Below are positions 25,174 to 38,147 of a stretch of 64,000 nucleotides of DNA, one piece after another. The stretch is taken from positions 10,046,576 to 10,110,575 of the forward strand of contig ML677358.1 in the NCBI GenBank assembly GCA_007922305.1, in the 5' to 3' direction. This DNA comes from Dermatemys mawii. Taxonomy: Eukaryota; Chordata; Testudines; Dermatemydidae. A program made the translations under genes and the position numbers. The notes below the pieces were generated by a model. It saw only the letters and a list, made by a program, of their open reading frames with translations, ran no database searches and was not told the origin of the DNA. Within the stretch, counting starts at the first letter, position 1; each line of letters begins with the position of its first letter.

Positions 25174-25690
25174 TTACAGTAAATCCCCTCCAGAGTTGTG
25201 GATGCCTCCCAGAAAACTTTGCGTAAGCTGTTGGCTCCAATGCTTGGCTAAGACCAAGGAATGTACAGTGCAGCTGAGGAGATAGGGTGCAAAAGTGAAC
25301 CAAAGCCACTCAGAACCAGTTCTGCCTCTCAGCGTCACCCAGAACAGCCTGCAAGTAGCTTCTGATGAACCCAAAGGCAGTGGAACTGTTGTGGTTCTGC
25401 TGTGCGTGCACGTGGGTGGGCTGGGAACAGAAAGGCCGTGCAAGGGGTTTGAGTCTCCATGAGTCTCATTGTGAGCTGTGTGCAGGATAAGGGCTGGGGT
25501 GTGGCCAGTGGGTCTAACACCCCCCCACCCCGTATGCGTGCAGGGATCTGTGGGGAGGGGTGGATGCTCGTATAACCTGTGGGCTGAAAAGCTGCGGTAT
25601 GTTTTCCTCATAAGAAACTCAGCAAGCCTCTCTGTACATCCTCTGTGCAAAAGGCCATGTATTTGCTTTGGGCAAGGTGGGAGGATTTGC
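25174..25690. other. Locally GC-rich segment with the longest open frame
   Basis: Holds a 158-aa minus-strand open frame (25174-25650), rich in Thr, Pro, His and Ser, with no transmembrane, signal or catalytic motif that I recognise. Composition is explained by GC-rich sequence. I judge it non-coding, at most an exon of a non-coding RNA. Confidence 0.35.
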
Positions 25691-25699
25691 CCGGTAGGT

Positions 25700-26200
25700 A
25701 GTTTTAATTTGGGCTCAAATATGTGTCATGTTTTATTTGATTTTTTTAAATGGTATTTTCAGCGTGTCTGTTGGCGCAGGAGCCCATGAACTGTTTTTAA
25801 AGGGCTCCTTGGAAAAATAATCCAACTTGGGCTGTTTAAATTTCTCTCTAATAAGTGGAAAGATTTACTAAAAGGGTCTATGTGATGATTTGGGGGGGAT
25901 TATTGAACATGGATGCCAATGTATCTCCGACAGGCTGAAGAATTAAGCACTTCTAGTGTTGAAAGCAATCGGAATATTGCCTAAAACTTGTGCTGAGTGA
26001 AGCTCTTGTCTGTGAGTGGCTGAAGATGTCGGAAATGCAGGCTGAGCTGAGGCAGTGTGTTGTGGATGAAAAGAAGAAAGATCTGAACCTGCGTTTTAAT
26101 ACGAGATCTTCAAACTGCAACACACTGAAGATCAGTAAAGAAATCTGACTGATAAAGATGGCTTAGCCATAGCTATGGATAAATTGTATGTTACATGGCT
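25700..26200. other. Candidate conserved non-coding element
   Basis: Repeat-free stretch with retained CpGs (cagcgtgtctgttggcg, caatcggaatattgcc, gatgtcggaaatgc, cctgcgttttaatacgagatc) and AT-rich homeodomain-like cores. Candidate enhancer by inference. Confidence 0.3.
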
Positions 26201-28206
26201 CGTCTTTAAATAAAAATCTGCGGAATCTGGGATACAGTTTTTGGTGAATCTTTAACAGGGTAGGTGTTTGGCTGGGTTGCATGGAACCATAGAAGCCAAA
26301 TGGATCTGTGGATGTAGAAAGCTAGGTATATATTTAGAGGCACAATCCTGACAATGTTGCTGACAGTGCAGGCCCTAAGGGGAGATTGCAGGATGGATCC
26401 CCAACATATTGTCGTGTTGGGAAATGAAAAATGGGCAGAAGAAACATTATTCCATCTCCCGCCCTCCCACAAATGACCAGTCACAGTGGAATCCATGTGA
26501 GAAGTGGTTTTGTGAAGTGGTTTTGCGATCAGCCATTTTAAGTGTCTGCTTGCACAAGTCTGAAAAGTTCATGGAAGCCAGTGCTGCACAAAGGCAGAAT
26601 CATGGACTTATACTTTGCCCTAGTTTTTCAGAAGACCCATGTCCAAATTTCTGTTGTGGGACTTCTCCGTCCACCCATTTTTCTAAAACCAGCATTTTCC
26701 CAATCTGTGGTCCATGGGCTGCTGGTGGCCTTCAGAAAGCTTGTTGGCCAAATGCCACTTTCTCTCCTTCCCTTCCTTTCCAGCTGTTTCAGTGAAACAT
26801 ACATTAAATACTTCCCTCATTTTCCTTTTCTATGCAGGCAAGTGCTCTAGCTTTCATCTGGATATTATCCGACTGTGAATGGCTCAAGAGAGGGTCCATT
26901 CAATTGCAAATGGATAGTTCCCTGGGGTCCTTGAGGCAATCTCTCTCTCAAAATGGGATCTACACTGTGAAAAAGTTTGAGAATTCCTTTTTAGACTAGA
27001 TCTGGGTAATTGTTATTCTTTGTATCTGAACTTTTTCTGTAAGCATGCAGTTTTGTTTCTACAGAAGACATTGTTCTGGACTTCCTGTACTGAGAACTTT
27101 CTATTCCCTTCTTTACTCGGTCACATGGGTGTTGTCCTCCTTACCGTGTGTAAGCAGCATTAGCATAATACAAACATAAATTATGCTGAAACTTCATGCT
27201 AACAATAATAACATTATTGCCACAAAGGTTGAAACACTTCTGATGATAACAGAATGCATAGATCCTTTCCTTTCAAACCTGATGTTCTGATCATTCAGGT
27301 CTCAGGTACGATAAAAAGGTAGAAATCGACTTTTCAGAATGTTTGTTATACCCTCAGGCTTCTGACTCGTAAGAATATTGAAATAAATCTCTTACGTTGG
27401 GTTTGAAAGAGGTGAGTATGGGCATGTGGAGAGCAAATCCTTAACCAAATAAGGAGAGGAAGCTCTTTGTGCCTCTACTTGGGAGGCCTGTAATGGCTGT
27501 GGTGTGTGGGAAGCAGTTTTTAAAATTTAGAAGATGGCCTTAAAGAAGCTACCATGACTCCAGGCTGACTCAAGGAAGAAGCTGTGGCAGGAAATTGATT
27601 TAGGTTTCATCCCTTGCTCCTTTTCTTTTTCCTCACACCAGATGCTTTTGAAACCAAGCCATAGTTCAACTGAGTTCCCCTTCCTGTATCTTTTGGACAC
27701 TGTATTAAACTAAAAAACCCCCAAGTAACCAAAAACCTTAAAAAGGGAGGGATGGTCCTGAAGAGCAAAGTGTGGATCCATATCCAAATTTTTAAACTCT
27801 TCCCCACCACACATGGGTACACACACAATTCCTGCCTCTTCAGTTCTAGAGCTTTGCTTTGGCCATTATGGAGATTAGAAGCTGGCAGGGAAGTTTGGAT
27901 CTACATGCTGATTTGAATTCCATAGCTCATCTTCACCACATCATATTTTGGGGAGTTCAGATCCTGATTTTGTTTTTAGGCTCATCAGTGTAAAAATATT
28001 CTCTTGGTGCTAAAGACTTCAATGGGAATTAATTCTGGGACTGTTATCCTTAAATCTCACTACATCCTCCTCCTCCTCAGTCACTTAAATGGGCATATTT
28101 AAATATTCTGCATTAAATCTCATTTATTAATAGTGAAATTACCTTTATCTAGAATTGTAGAGTCACAAGTAATCACAAGTTAAAGGATCTGATTTTCGTT
28201 TACACT
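26201..28206. other. Intergenic, nothing recognised
   Basis: Overlapping 96-128 aa frames at 26.2-26.85 kb lie on both strands and are motif-free. No clear repeat was recognised. Confidence 0.4.
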
Positions 28207-28466
28207 AAGGCCTGATCTACACTGCAAAGTTATACTAGCCTAAGTTGACATCTTTTGCCTTAGTTTTGCATGCATCCACACTTAAATTCGTCTCCTGCCG
28301 ACACAGATACCCTGTTACATGGACACAATAACATCACCTTATTCAATAACTTAGAGCCAAAGTTGACCTACTTCCATCAACCTGGTGTAAGTGTAGACAA
28401 CACATTGCCTAGGTCTACTGTATAGTCCTCCATGTTACACTGGTGTAGCACCATAAAAGGGCCTTA
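28206..28466. mobile_element. MITE-like element
   Basis: Begins aaggcctgatctacactgcaaag and ends in ...gggcctt, giving a short terminal inverted repeat (aaggcc/ggcctt). The interior carries 'ctacactg' and 'agtgtagacaaca', the same motif pair as other 'gtctacac' MITEs of turtles. Boundaries are approximate; no target duplication identified. Confidence 0.5.
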
Positions 28467-28729
28467 AAGTGGAAGTAAATTTTGCATACTCTTTAAGGCC
28501 TCTTTATACCATGTAAAGCAACTATGGTGTAAATGAGACTCTGGCTCAGACTCCTTAACTATCCCTGCAATTGTCTCATTGCAGTAACATGGACAAGCTA
28601 CACCCATGTGCCCTAACAGGATGCTAGGAAATGATTCTAAACAGGGAAACTGCATTATACTGAAAGCTACATTTGAGCCATTTGCAAATAGTTTAAACTT
28701 TCAAGATCAACTATTCCTTTGTGGGTCTG

Positions 28730-29180
28730 TAGCCATAAATCCCAAAGTACCTGCAAGTAGTAGGTCAGAGGCCACAACAGCACCCAGCACCTGCACAGTA
28801 AACCCAACAAAGGAAATGAGACCAAAGGAAAAGCCACCCACAGGAGACTATGCTATTACGTGCCACTGGCTAAGAATAGGAGGGACGGAGGTTCACCAGT
28901 GCTCAAGGCTCCTGCAATGGCAGGGAAATATTAAATGAGATATATCAAGATAATCCACACGTACTGCCAAGGAAGGTGAATTCCTCCCCCCCAATGTCGC
29001 TGCCAATCTGACTTGGGGTCAAATTCCCTCCTGACCCCACATAAGGCGATCAGTTAGACTCTGGGAATGTGAGCAAGAACTGGCCAGCCACGCACCTGAG
29101 AGACAGAATTCTCAATGTCACCTCAGGGTACTGGTCCACCCCAGTGTCCGATCTCATAGCACAAGATCGTGATTCTTCTA
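28730..29180. repeat. Dispersed repeat, class uncertain
   Basis: The segment 'actgccaaggaaggtgaattcctcc ... tgtcgctgccaatctgacttggggtcaaattccctcctgaccccacataaggcgatcagttagac' is one I recognise from memory as a frequent turtle repeat. It extends left through the 'gaggccacaacagcacccagcacctgcacag' portion. I cannot assign it to LINE or LTR. The 110-aa frame at 28606-28938 overlaps it. Confidence 0.4.
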
Positions 29181-29683
29181 TATTAAACAGATCTTAGGAA
29201 TATAGTGCTTATCTTCAATGAGGCAGGAAGAGTATTGATCCACGTTAGTCTAAATCAGAGGTGTACGTGACATTAAAGGAGAATCTGAATGGATTTTGTT
29301 TAGATGAAGGGCGTATTGCCAAGGTTTTTGTAGAGATGCAGAAATAACAGATTTTGTCTTTTAAAAATTATTTCAAGGAAACTTGTCAGTACAGTCTGTT
29401 CCATTGTGAAATCCCATTTAAAATGTGCCAGGCAACACAATAATTAAACCAGGAATTAAGCATGTCTAAGGATGAATGAAACTCTATCAGAGTGGCTCCA
29501 AGTGCAGGCCGGGTGTTTGCTACTGATATTAGTCTGGACAGGGGCCTACACAGCATGTGGACATGTTTCATGGGGTGTGGCAACATCATGAATGGCACCA
29601 TATGACATTGCTTTCGAAGCTGCCATCATGGAGCCCAAGCGGGATTGATCTGAGGAAGCCTGATGATTACTTTCAACAAGTAA

Positions 29684-29741
29684 CTACATATATATATATG
29701 TAGTTTGCACTTTGTGTATATATACACACACACCAAAGTGC
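29684..29741. repeat. TA/CA microsatellite with two nested hairpins
   Basis: 'actacatatatatatatgtagt' is a near-perfect palindrome. It is followed at once by 'gcactttgtgtatatatacacacacaccaaagtgc', whose arms gcacttt/aaagtgc close a second TA/CA hairpin. Confidence 0.8.
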
Positions 29742-29759
29742 ACATAGCTGCATCAATCA

Positions 29760-31480
29760 GCACCTTTACTTCTAAAATAAGAGAAGAATTGTGCTAACCA
29801 AAGGAGACTTTTTCCAGTTGTAAGGAGTTATGGCATGAAAACAAACTTTAGATGTACACAATTTTATTGCATCTGTTAAAGCAGTATTGGCTTTCAGCAA
29901 TGAAATGTGTACTCAAGAACAAGTGCCGCTGCAGAATTTGAGGCACTCTCCATACAGAGATAGAATTTCCCTTGCAGAAATGAAAGACAGGACCAGACAC
30001 AAATGCCCCAAGTATTACATTCAGGGAAAGACCCTGAAGTGGATAGGTTATACCGTGAGAATAGACAGCAGCTGGTCACTGAGGGTGGTGTTATGACTGG
30101 ATCACTGATGAGGCCACAAAGAAGTCTGGCGGCCTTTAAGAAAACCAAAAGGACTGGCCTGTGGACTAATGGCAGCAAAATGCTAGGATCTGGGCTTGAG
30201 TTCCAAGCTTAGTCTCTCATTTCCAGGCAGACAGAGCTGGAAGCAGCATGCACCACTCTTCACTGGTTCCCTCTGGCCAAGAGAAGGAGTTATGTTGCCA
30301 GACACGAGGGAACCGCAGCCAGTTGTTCTTGCCAGAAAGCAGAATGCTACAGTGGGGTGAGAAAGGGGGTAAGTTGAGGTCCCTAACAATACAGCAGGAC
30401 TACGACTTGCAAAGAAACATGCTTCTGAAAGATCAGCAACCATGCCATTAGCAAAGACCGTTTCAAAAGCCAAGGAAGGCTAGACTTACCAGTCACAGCT
30501 GAGATAGGAGGTATGTCTGAGCCATCCTTCATCAAGAAATCAGAGGGTGAGGATGCTGTTCTTATAATTCCATGGTGGTTTGCTTTCTTCAGACCTCTGT
30601 CCTGGTACTGCCTCAGGGACCACACAGCCTCACCTGTCACACATGTAGAAGTGACTCATTCATCTGGCCAAAAATCTGTGGGGTGCGGCCTAAAGACATC
30701 TGTGCTTCAGATGCTCCTGTATCAGGAATGGGCTCCTGCACTATTTCCCCCATGCACCGGTCTCTTTGCAGATAGATGTCTTTCCTCTTTCTTTCTCTCT
30801 CTCTCTCCTTCCACTCCTGTTCCTCACAAGCCTCCCGCTCAGCCCTTCACCTTCATCAAGGGCCTCAGTGCCTCCTCTAGCATCTTAAAGACATTGCTGG
30901 GCTACTCCGTTGTGAAAGAAATGACAGGTTGAATTGGATTAAACTACTGCACCAACCTCCTCAAGTCTCTGCAATTATCTTCTTTCTAGGTAGGAATCTC
31001 TCTGATTATATGGCTCTTCTGATTTTCAGCAGCTGGAGTGCTGGATCTTTGGGATTATACTTTTCCCTTGCCTACCACTTAATGTCACAGGCTTTGGCCA
31101 GTTAGTCCAGTTATAGCTTCTCCCAATTCCAGCCTTATCCACCTGAAAGTTTAGCTCCACAAATAAAGCAGAGTGGGAGTTTCCATGTTGACGTGCTTTC
31201 CCCTGGAGCCCTCAGGGAAAGGTCCTGAGCTTGATTTCTTCATGGATGGAAAGGGGAATTCCTGCTATAGCCTCCATGAAATCACAGTCTTCTGTTTTTA
31301 TGAAATGTAAACCAAAGTAAATATTACCTTAGAGCCTGTTATTCATGTTATAATAAAATGAGACACTTCCTTGGAAATACGTTTTAAGACACTTAAGTCT
31401 TATAATGTTGGTATTTACTAGAGTAGATTTCGCAGCTGACCTCTGGGCCTTGATGTTTTGGAAGCACAATTTTAAATGAT
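29760..31480. other. Intergenic, nothing firm
   Basis: No gene recognised. Overlapping frames on both strands at 29.9-30.9 kb, including 139 aa at 30513-30932, are low-complexity Ser/Pro/Leu sequence. A CT-rich tract occupies about 30779-30815. Confidence 0.4.
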
Positions 31481-31489
31481 CTTCCAGTT

Positions 31490-31700
31490 TTGTCTCTCTT
31501 CCAACACACTAGTTGCAGAACCAGTCAGAAATGCAGATTTTCCCCCATCTCAGTCCCCTTTTCGCCTCCAAACTCTTGTTTGTTCATGTGTCTCTCATGA
31601 GGCATAAAAAGTGACATATTACTGCGAATCTGCTGGGAATCGCTTGTAAAATACATTATTTTGAATCAGCCTCATTAGAAGTCTCTCTTCTCCTTGATTT
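31490..31700. other. Candidate conserved non-coding element
   Basis: Repeat-free with intact-looking motifs (ttttcgcctccaaactcttg, gtgacatattactgcgaatctg, aatcgcttgtaaaatacattat) and retained CpGs. Inference only. Confidence 0.25.
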
Positions 31701-31718
31701 AAAACAGATACAGTACTT

Positions 31719-31756
31719 AAAAAAAAACAAAAAAAACCAAAAAAAACAAAAAAACT
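31719..31756. repeat. A-rich low-complexity tract
   Basis: Runs of 6-9 A separated by single or double C. Confidence 0.9.
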
Positions 31757-31759
31757 ACA

Positions 31760-34100
31760 GTGATTTTTTTTTCTCCTGGCTGGTTGTTCGGCTCAACAAA
31801 TCTAAGAAAACTGAAAATAATTCTGTAAACCAGAAGAAGAAGTCAAATGCTGCATTGAAGTAATGGCTCCCCTGACATAATTAAGGTTTTGGACTGTTTC
31901 CCATGATATTCAGTCCTTTATCTTTATCAATAAAATATTCATATTATTTTACATTTATAAATGGCATGATCTTGCATTCTTTGCATGTCCCAAATCCCAT
32001 TGACTTTACCCCCTCTCACAAAACATGTCCTTTGCCATTCCGCTGTTCTCCTCCACAGCTGTTGTGTAAAGAACTTCACTCCTGTCGGCTGCCTCACAGC
32101 ACCCAAGAGGTGGCTGCATTTCAGCACTACCTGATTCAATTTCTGCTTGAAATGATTTTACGCGGGTGCAATCCCAGGAAGCAGAGAAACTTGTTTTAAT
32201 TTGTCTCAGACTGCAGTTGGTGAGATCACAATCAAGCATTGTTGAAATGCAGCAGCTTCTGGTGTGTCTCTTCATCTGTCCAGCGCTCCCTATACCTGCT
32301 GGCCTAGACCAGCAGCAGATTACAGCTCTCCCTCATGCACACACTGGCTGAGCTACTCTGGCCAGGGAATCACATAGTCCACCTAATCCAGAGAGGCAGT
32401 AGGTGGCTACACTTGCATCCCGTGCATCCAGACCCAAATTTGACAGAAGGGGGAAGATTCTTGCTCCTGGCAGGGGCACACAGCACAAGTCACAGGTTAA
32501 CCGTAGGCTATTCAAGCAGAATTGTACGGATCAAATTCCTGTACCAGGCTGTTTACTTTTTTCAGATCTTTGTTGTAACTTTGCCTTGATTTTTATCAAT
32601 TCTTCTGCATTTCTTTAGTGGCAACTCACATTCTCTTATTTCCCCCCCACGTTTTTGCCATTGTTTTCCCTATCACTTCTTCCCAGAGTGTGTTATGCTG
32701 GACCTGCTGTATGTCAATCATAGTCTATACCCCTGAGATGGGTATGTCCTGGATTACTCTTGCATGTGGAATTCTCTGGAGAGACTCAAGTTCTCAGGAC
32801 TGAGATTTAACAACTCTGGATTGAGTAGCCACCTACTAGCGCACTCAGAAGATGGACACGTACATGAGATAGCTAAATATCCAGCCCAGACTCCTTCTGC
32901 CTTTTGAACTAGAACACTAGTAGTGGTTCCAAGTAGCTGGTTTATTTTTGGTAGTTTACAATATCTGCTTGATTTTACACCGCCTTGTATTTCAAGCAAC
33001 TTGAAAACAGGATTGGATCCACCTGACAATAGTGAGGTGGATCCCAGTTGCTACATCCATGATATTATGTTATGCTTTAACTACAACATATGAACTTTCA
33101 GGATATCTTCAGATAGTACCTCCATACAGAAGATTTTCTCCATGTTCTATGAGAACAAGGCAAGATACACTAATCACTTTGTTTCTCTTAGGGTAACCTC
33201 AAGATAATAGAATTTTATAATCTTTTGTGTTTTCCCCTATGGTTTTCCCACCACAGTGTTATCTAACTTTAATCAGTACATCCACAAGAAAGAATTCTGA
33301 GGCTAGATTTTTGTTATACATTTTTTTTCATTATCTTTGTCTCATGTTTGGTGATTCAGGAACTGTTTTATCCTGTATTTTTAATATATAACTTCCTGTT
33401 TGCAGTGATTGCTTACAAAGTACAATATTCAATGACATTGTATAGCTCCCAATGAGACATATGGATTGTAATGGAAATACCACATACCTCACATCCAAGT
33501 TCTGATATATCAGCTCAGCACTGAAAGGAAACAGGATATTTGCAACTATCTTTGCAGTTAGCACGAGAACATGGATAACTTGGAAATTTGGGTGAGAAAA
33601 ACTTGCAATGATATTGAATCCTAAGGGGCTACAATTCTTTCAGCCCTAAATGCAATGATATAGATGTTAATGCCATGAAAAGCAGAAAGGTATGAGTTGG
33701 TTTAATTTGTCTATTGGCCATTGCATGGTTTGGACACAATATAGGTCAGAAAGATCCATGTATCAAATTTCAGGACTCCCAGTGTCCGATCTAAACTCCT
33801 AGGGGCTGTGTTGTGCCTAGAGACACATATCTAGTGTGAACTCCTCTCCGCAACTTGACAGTCTACATCCCTTTTTCCTCTTCTACCCCTTTCAGCACCT
33901 CTCTAGTTTAGCCATCCAGTCCCACAGGCCCTTCATTTTGACCACAGACTACATGTTCAGAAGTTGAGGGACTCAAAGTTGCTTTGTCTGCCAGAAAGCA
34001 CCTATGGATTTTCTTGTAAAAAAGTATTCTCAGGATGCTGAGAGCTTATATTCCACAACTCTCTGCAAATATCCATTTTACACAGGATAGGGTTACTCCC
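31760..34100. other. Intergenic, nothing firm
   Basis: Several short overlapping frames at 31.9-33.0 kb on both strands without motifs. No tRNA, rRNA or clear transposon was recognised. Confidence 0.4.
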
Positions 34101-34109
34101 CTTTACACA

Positions 34110-34410
34110 CAATCCCCAAGTTGCAAAATGCCACAAACTATTTAAGTTACAACCCTTTCCCGCCCCAGACTCTTGCGCCATTTCAGCATCACTAGCAGCT
34201 AAAAAAAGTTAGAGAAAATCCCAAGCCGAGGTCTCACGTAATTTAGCCTAACAGGAGCTCAACATGTTTGCTGTTAATCTGCAAGTCCGTGTTTTGGATG
34301 AGTTCTGCAGGGCTGTAACAGAAGAAATGTTTCCCTGTGCTGCGGAAGGCTGGGCAAAAGGTTAATTTCAGGTCAACGCAGGAGAATTTGTCTGCCAAGC
34401 TACAGTATAT
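34110..34410. other. Candidate conserved non-coding element
   Basis: Repeat-free with retained CpGs (cccgcccc, cttgcgccatttcagc, aagccgaggtctcacgtaattt, gtccgtgttttgg, tgctgcggaagg). Inference only. Confidence 0.25.
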
Positions 34411-34440
34411 ACAACCATGCCAAGAGTCACATCCTCAGCT

Positions 34441-34505
34441 GGGGTAAATTGATGCAGCTCTGTTGATGCCAATGGAGCTAGGTTGATGTATATCTTACAC
34501 GAGTC
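34441..34505. repeat. Short palindromic repeat fragment
   Basis: 'gggtaaattgatgcagctctgttgatgccaatggagctaggttgatgtatatcttac': gcagctc/gagctag arms around a tgatgccaatgg core, as in the other palindromic repeats. Confidence 0.45.
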
Positions 34506-34509
34506 TGTC

Positions 34510-36455
34510 CCCCTGCAAAGGTAGTTTCTTTAGTTCTAAAAGAAAAGGTGATTGGGCTCATGAATTTTAGCAGCAATTCAAAGGTCTTGCTCATGACTGC
34601 AGTCCCACTCTGGAGAATTAACTCTTGTTTCCATCACAAGAAAAGGTAAAAGGGATTTTCCTGGGGATTTTTTATTTTGGTTCTGCCTCCCTCATAAAAA
34701 TGGATGCATTAAAAAGACAAAGGTAATGAGAAACCCTGTTGAACTGTTCCCTGTCATAGTGGACAAATCCATTGTTATAATGAGCAGCCCAATAAGTAAC
34801 ACACTGAGGGTTATTTTAATAGACCCAAAATTTTAAATAAAGCCTAAACCATCTGTTCAGACTTTGGACTGCAAGGGCAAAAGGGAACACAATTCACAGG
34901 TGCATCATAAAAAACAAGACAGAAGTATTTAAATGTAAATATAGAACCTGTTTTCTTGGCTGCAAAATGTGACAAAGCTTTAAAATAAATTGACCATCAG
35001 CTAATGCTAAGTTACACTGGATATTATATAGTGCCACATGGTGTCATATGAATAATGTGACTATTGGAAGAATCCATCACAATCAAGGTTTTATCCAAGG
35101 CAAGTGACATCCCACTTCATCCCATGTTGTGTCCACCATGTATCGGCTTTACTTTCCTCATATTTTGCCATATATGTTGGGGGAAAAGAAACTCCTGTCT
35201 CTTGATATGATACATTCCAGTGTAGTGTGACTGCAGTGGACACTGTCTAAGGGAAGAACCTCATCCAGGGCATTTTCATGGTAATCAAGAATTTGTACCC
35301 TTGTCACCAACTTGAGTCAAAATCTGCTCTTGTGGCAGGATGGTTTCCATTGAAGTTAAGGGCAGCTGGGTTTGGGCAGAAATGTACTTCTCTGGGAAGA
35401 AAGTCCTTTTACAGGATACATTTTTTTCATCTTAACCCTACCGTGAGAAAACTCGTCCTCTACAAAATTACACTATCGAGTCAGAACACTTTGCACTTGT
35501 TCTTCTTTTTGTTTGAACAGCTTGAAACGCTTTGGTAACATTAATTAACTGAACCTAAAAACACTCTGCCATGAAAAGAAACATTATAGTAAAAACAGAG
35601 CAACAGAAAATGTCAGTTATCTCATTGCATGTGTCAGGTGCACACTTCTAGTCAGCAGTAACAGGAATGGGGCATGTCATTGTGAAGCTTCGGATTCAGA
35701 TACAACTATGCCTAGCTGATTTAATAAGCCGTTTAAAAATTGGGCAAGTATCTGTCTGTACTGCTTAGTCTACTCTTGCTAAATATAAGGTGTGCCAGCA
35801 ATTTGTTGAGTGTCTGCTCAGACTGCTTTGTGGAAGGAATATGGCAGCCCTGATGGAGGCCTACTGCAAAGATCTTCATCAATGAAATGTTTCAAAACAA
35901 GAGCTGTTACAGAAAGCTTGACCGAGTATTTTGTGCTATCTGGCCAACACCAAGTCTGTTGCTAGATGCTGTCCTTGCAGAAGCAGTGGCTGATTAAACG
36001 TAAGTATTTCTTTATGGCCATTGCCGTTTATCCTTTCACTTAGGCAACATTACTAAGCTGTCTCCTTTTAAGGTGTGTCAGTACATTTATTGACTACGAT
36101 AAGTTGCCCTGCAATGAAGGGTTTACAAACCATCTATATTTTTTTGATTTTGAGACACATATAGATCATGTTAAAAACCAGAAGTCCATTGTTCAATCAA
36201 TCAAGTTAATCCTGGTGCTCCTTGGTAACTATGGCTATCACATTTCAGAGTGATTTTACTGGATATTACTGGGATTACTTGCAGTAGCCACTCAGTCTAG
36301 ACAGGGGTTTCTATTACAGTGAACACAGACAAAAGGGTAAGAAATATTAATGCCCAGCATCCATTAACCATGCACGAACGGCATATCAGAGGGTGGATCC
36401 TAGACACTTTGCCTTGGTTCCCCCTCTTTTATTTCTCTCTCAGCAGGGCATTGAC
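34510..36455. other. Intergenic, nothing firm
   Basis: No gene recognised. A consensus splice-donor-like sequence (aaacGTAAGTAT) occurs at 36000; see findings. Confidence 0.4.
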
Positions 36456-36479
36456 TTTTTTTTTTTTTTAAAAAAAAAA
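36456..36479. repeat. T14A10 homopolymer palindrome
   Basis: Fourteen T followed directly by ten A. Confidence 0.9.
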
Positions 36480-37857
36480 CAGGTCATCTTCAAAGGAAGG
36501 TGAATAAAACGGTGCTTGAAAATGTTGCCAGTTAGAATTTCAGGATGGCTATAGTTTCTTTCCGCTCCAGTTTGACGCACTGTCTTAACATAAGGGATCC
36601 CCTTTGGATGGTCTGTTTGAAGTATTATCCTCACAATGACTTCCCATCTTTTCTGGCCTCTCTTTAGGATTTGAGTGATAGTATTTCTGCCAAAGCACAC
36701 AGCTTGAAAACCCATGGTGTTGGGATTCTCTCTAGGCTGCCTGGAGAACCTGTAATGCTAGAAAACAGCACACTGCTAGAGATGATCACAAGGCCACCAG
36801 CAGGGCTGGATAAAATTGTACTCACTGTTGTTGCTGAAACTAAGAATGGCGAACACTCCAGGAATGCTGCTCCTTGAATAAACCTAGTGCAGTTTAACCT
36901 GACATGAGCAGTCATGTGTGGGAAGATAATATTCTCCGGCAGCTAAATAAGGTGAGGTGGATGATGATTAAAATTAGGGCTAATGAACAAGGCGCTGACG
37001 TGAGGTAATGAAGCAGAATTTTCAAGCATTTCAAACTTTCATTTTTTTTTTGCTTCACAATATTCTCATCTGATAAGATCTGAGCCAAGTATCATCTGTT
37101 GCACAGATTGTTCCCTGGCTGCTCTGGGTTTTATTTGTGATATGGCATAGTTCAAACTGGTGCAAGAGTGCCCATCGCAAATCAAACCAATTTTATAAAA
37201 CACACTGGGAGTTGGACAAAGGCATTGTAACAGGAGAACAAGTTAAGAAATTCGCTTATGTGTGGCTTGTCTGTCCTGGTTGATTCCCAAGGCCTCTGTC
37301 TTCACCTCCTTCAAATCCTCTCTCAGGAAGTTGTGAACTGAAAGCCAGTGTCCTTAAGGAGGCAGTTGCACACAAAACCATCCCTGGCCAGAACAATCTT
37401 GGCAATCATTGACCGGTTTTAAACTTCTTTCCTTTTCGTAAGGATGGGCGAGAAGGTTGGTGATGATGCAACTTTGGCAATGTCTGGTTTCCAGAGATTC
37501 CTTTGACATCAGTCAGCCTTGTTTAATCCGGACACTGTGCTACTTATGTTGGCCGATGAACTAGTCCTGAACCTGGATGAAGACCCTTTTACACTGGACA
37601 GCTGCTTATGATACTGTAAATTGTGTCAGAATGGTGAGAGTGCATTGCCCCTGCTCATGTGACATCTGTCCTATGGACAGGTCTGCCACTTCCAGGGCTC
37701 TCCACCTAACATCTTCCACAACAAATTCACTGCTCAGCATATAACCCAAGTAACTACTCCCTAGGCTGGGGAGCAGCTTGGACTGCAACCTCAGGGCCAC
37801 AATAGCCCCTATGGCCTGTAGCTTTCCCCAGAGAGAGACAGCCAATGGCTCTGTTTA
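36480..37857. other. Intergenic, nothing firm
   Basis: Short frames at 36.4-36.9 kb have no motif. 37020-37220 is repeat-free and may be conserved (gataagatctgagcc, catcgcaaatcaaacc), but this is weak. Confidence 0.4.
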
Positions 37858-38147
37858 TTTTAGACACCTATCTCCCATTACTGTAATAACTGAGCACCTC
37901 ACAGGCTTTAATATATTTATCTTCACTACACTCCTGTGAGGTAGGGAAGTGCTATTATCCCCATTTTACCAATTGAAACTGAGGCACAGAGAGATTAAGA
38001 CCCAGATCTACACATATATTCATACCTTTGTGAGTCTGGGTACAAATAACTAGGCTAAGGTCACACAGGAAGTCTGTGGAGAAGCCAGAAATTGGACCTG
38101 GGTCTCTCTACTCTCAGGCTAACCACAGAACCACCCGTCTGCTGCTG
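37858..38147 (-). repeat. MIR/CORE-SINE-like element, nearly full length
   Basis: On the minus strand it begins with a tRNA-type head with a box A-like ggttagcctgagag (complement of about 38115-38128) and a degraded box B (aggtccaattt, 38090-38100). 'cttcctgtgtgacctt' follows, then the core 'ctctctgtgcctcagttt', 'aaaatggggataatagcacttccctacctcacagg' and a 3' region. These segments are the diagnostic MIR order. A 60-bp stretch at about 38000-38058 interrupts the core and itself resembles a small palindromic repeat (gacccagatc ... gtgagtctgggt). Confidence 0.75.

Noticed and set aside
25174..25650. 158-aa minus-strand open frame, the longest in the window
   Set aside because: Pro/Thr/His-rich composition of a GC-rich stretch, no domain, overlapping frames on both strands; treated as chance.
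30513..30932. 139-aa plus-strand open frame
   Set aside because: Runs through a CT-rich low-complexity tract and overlaps other chance frames.
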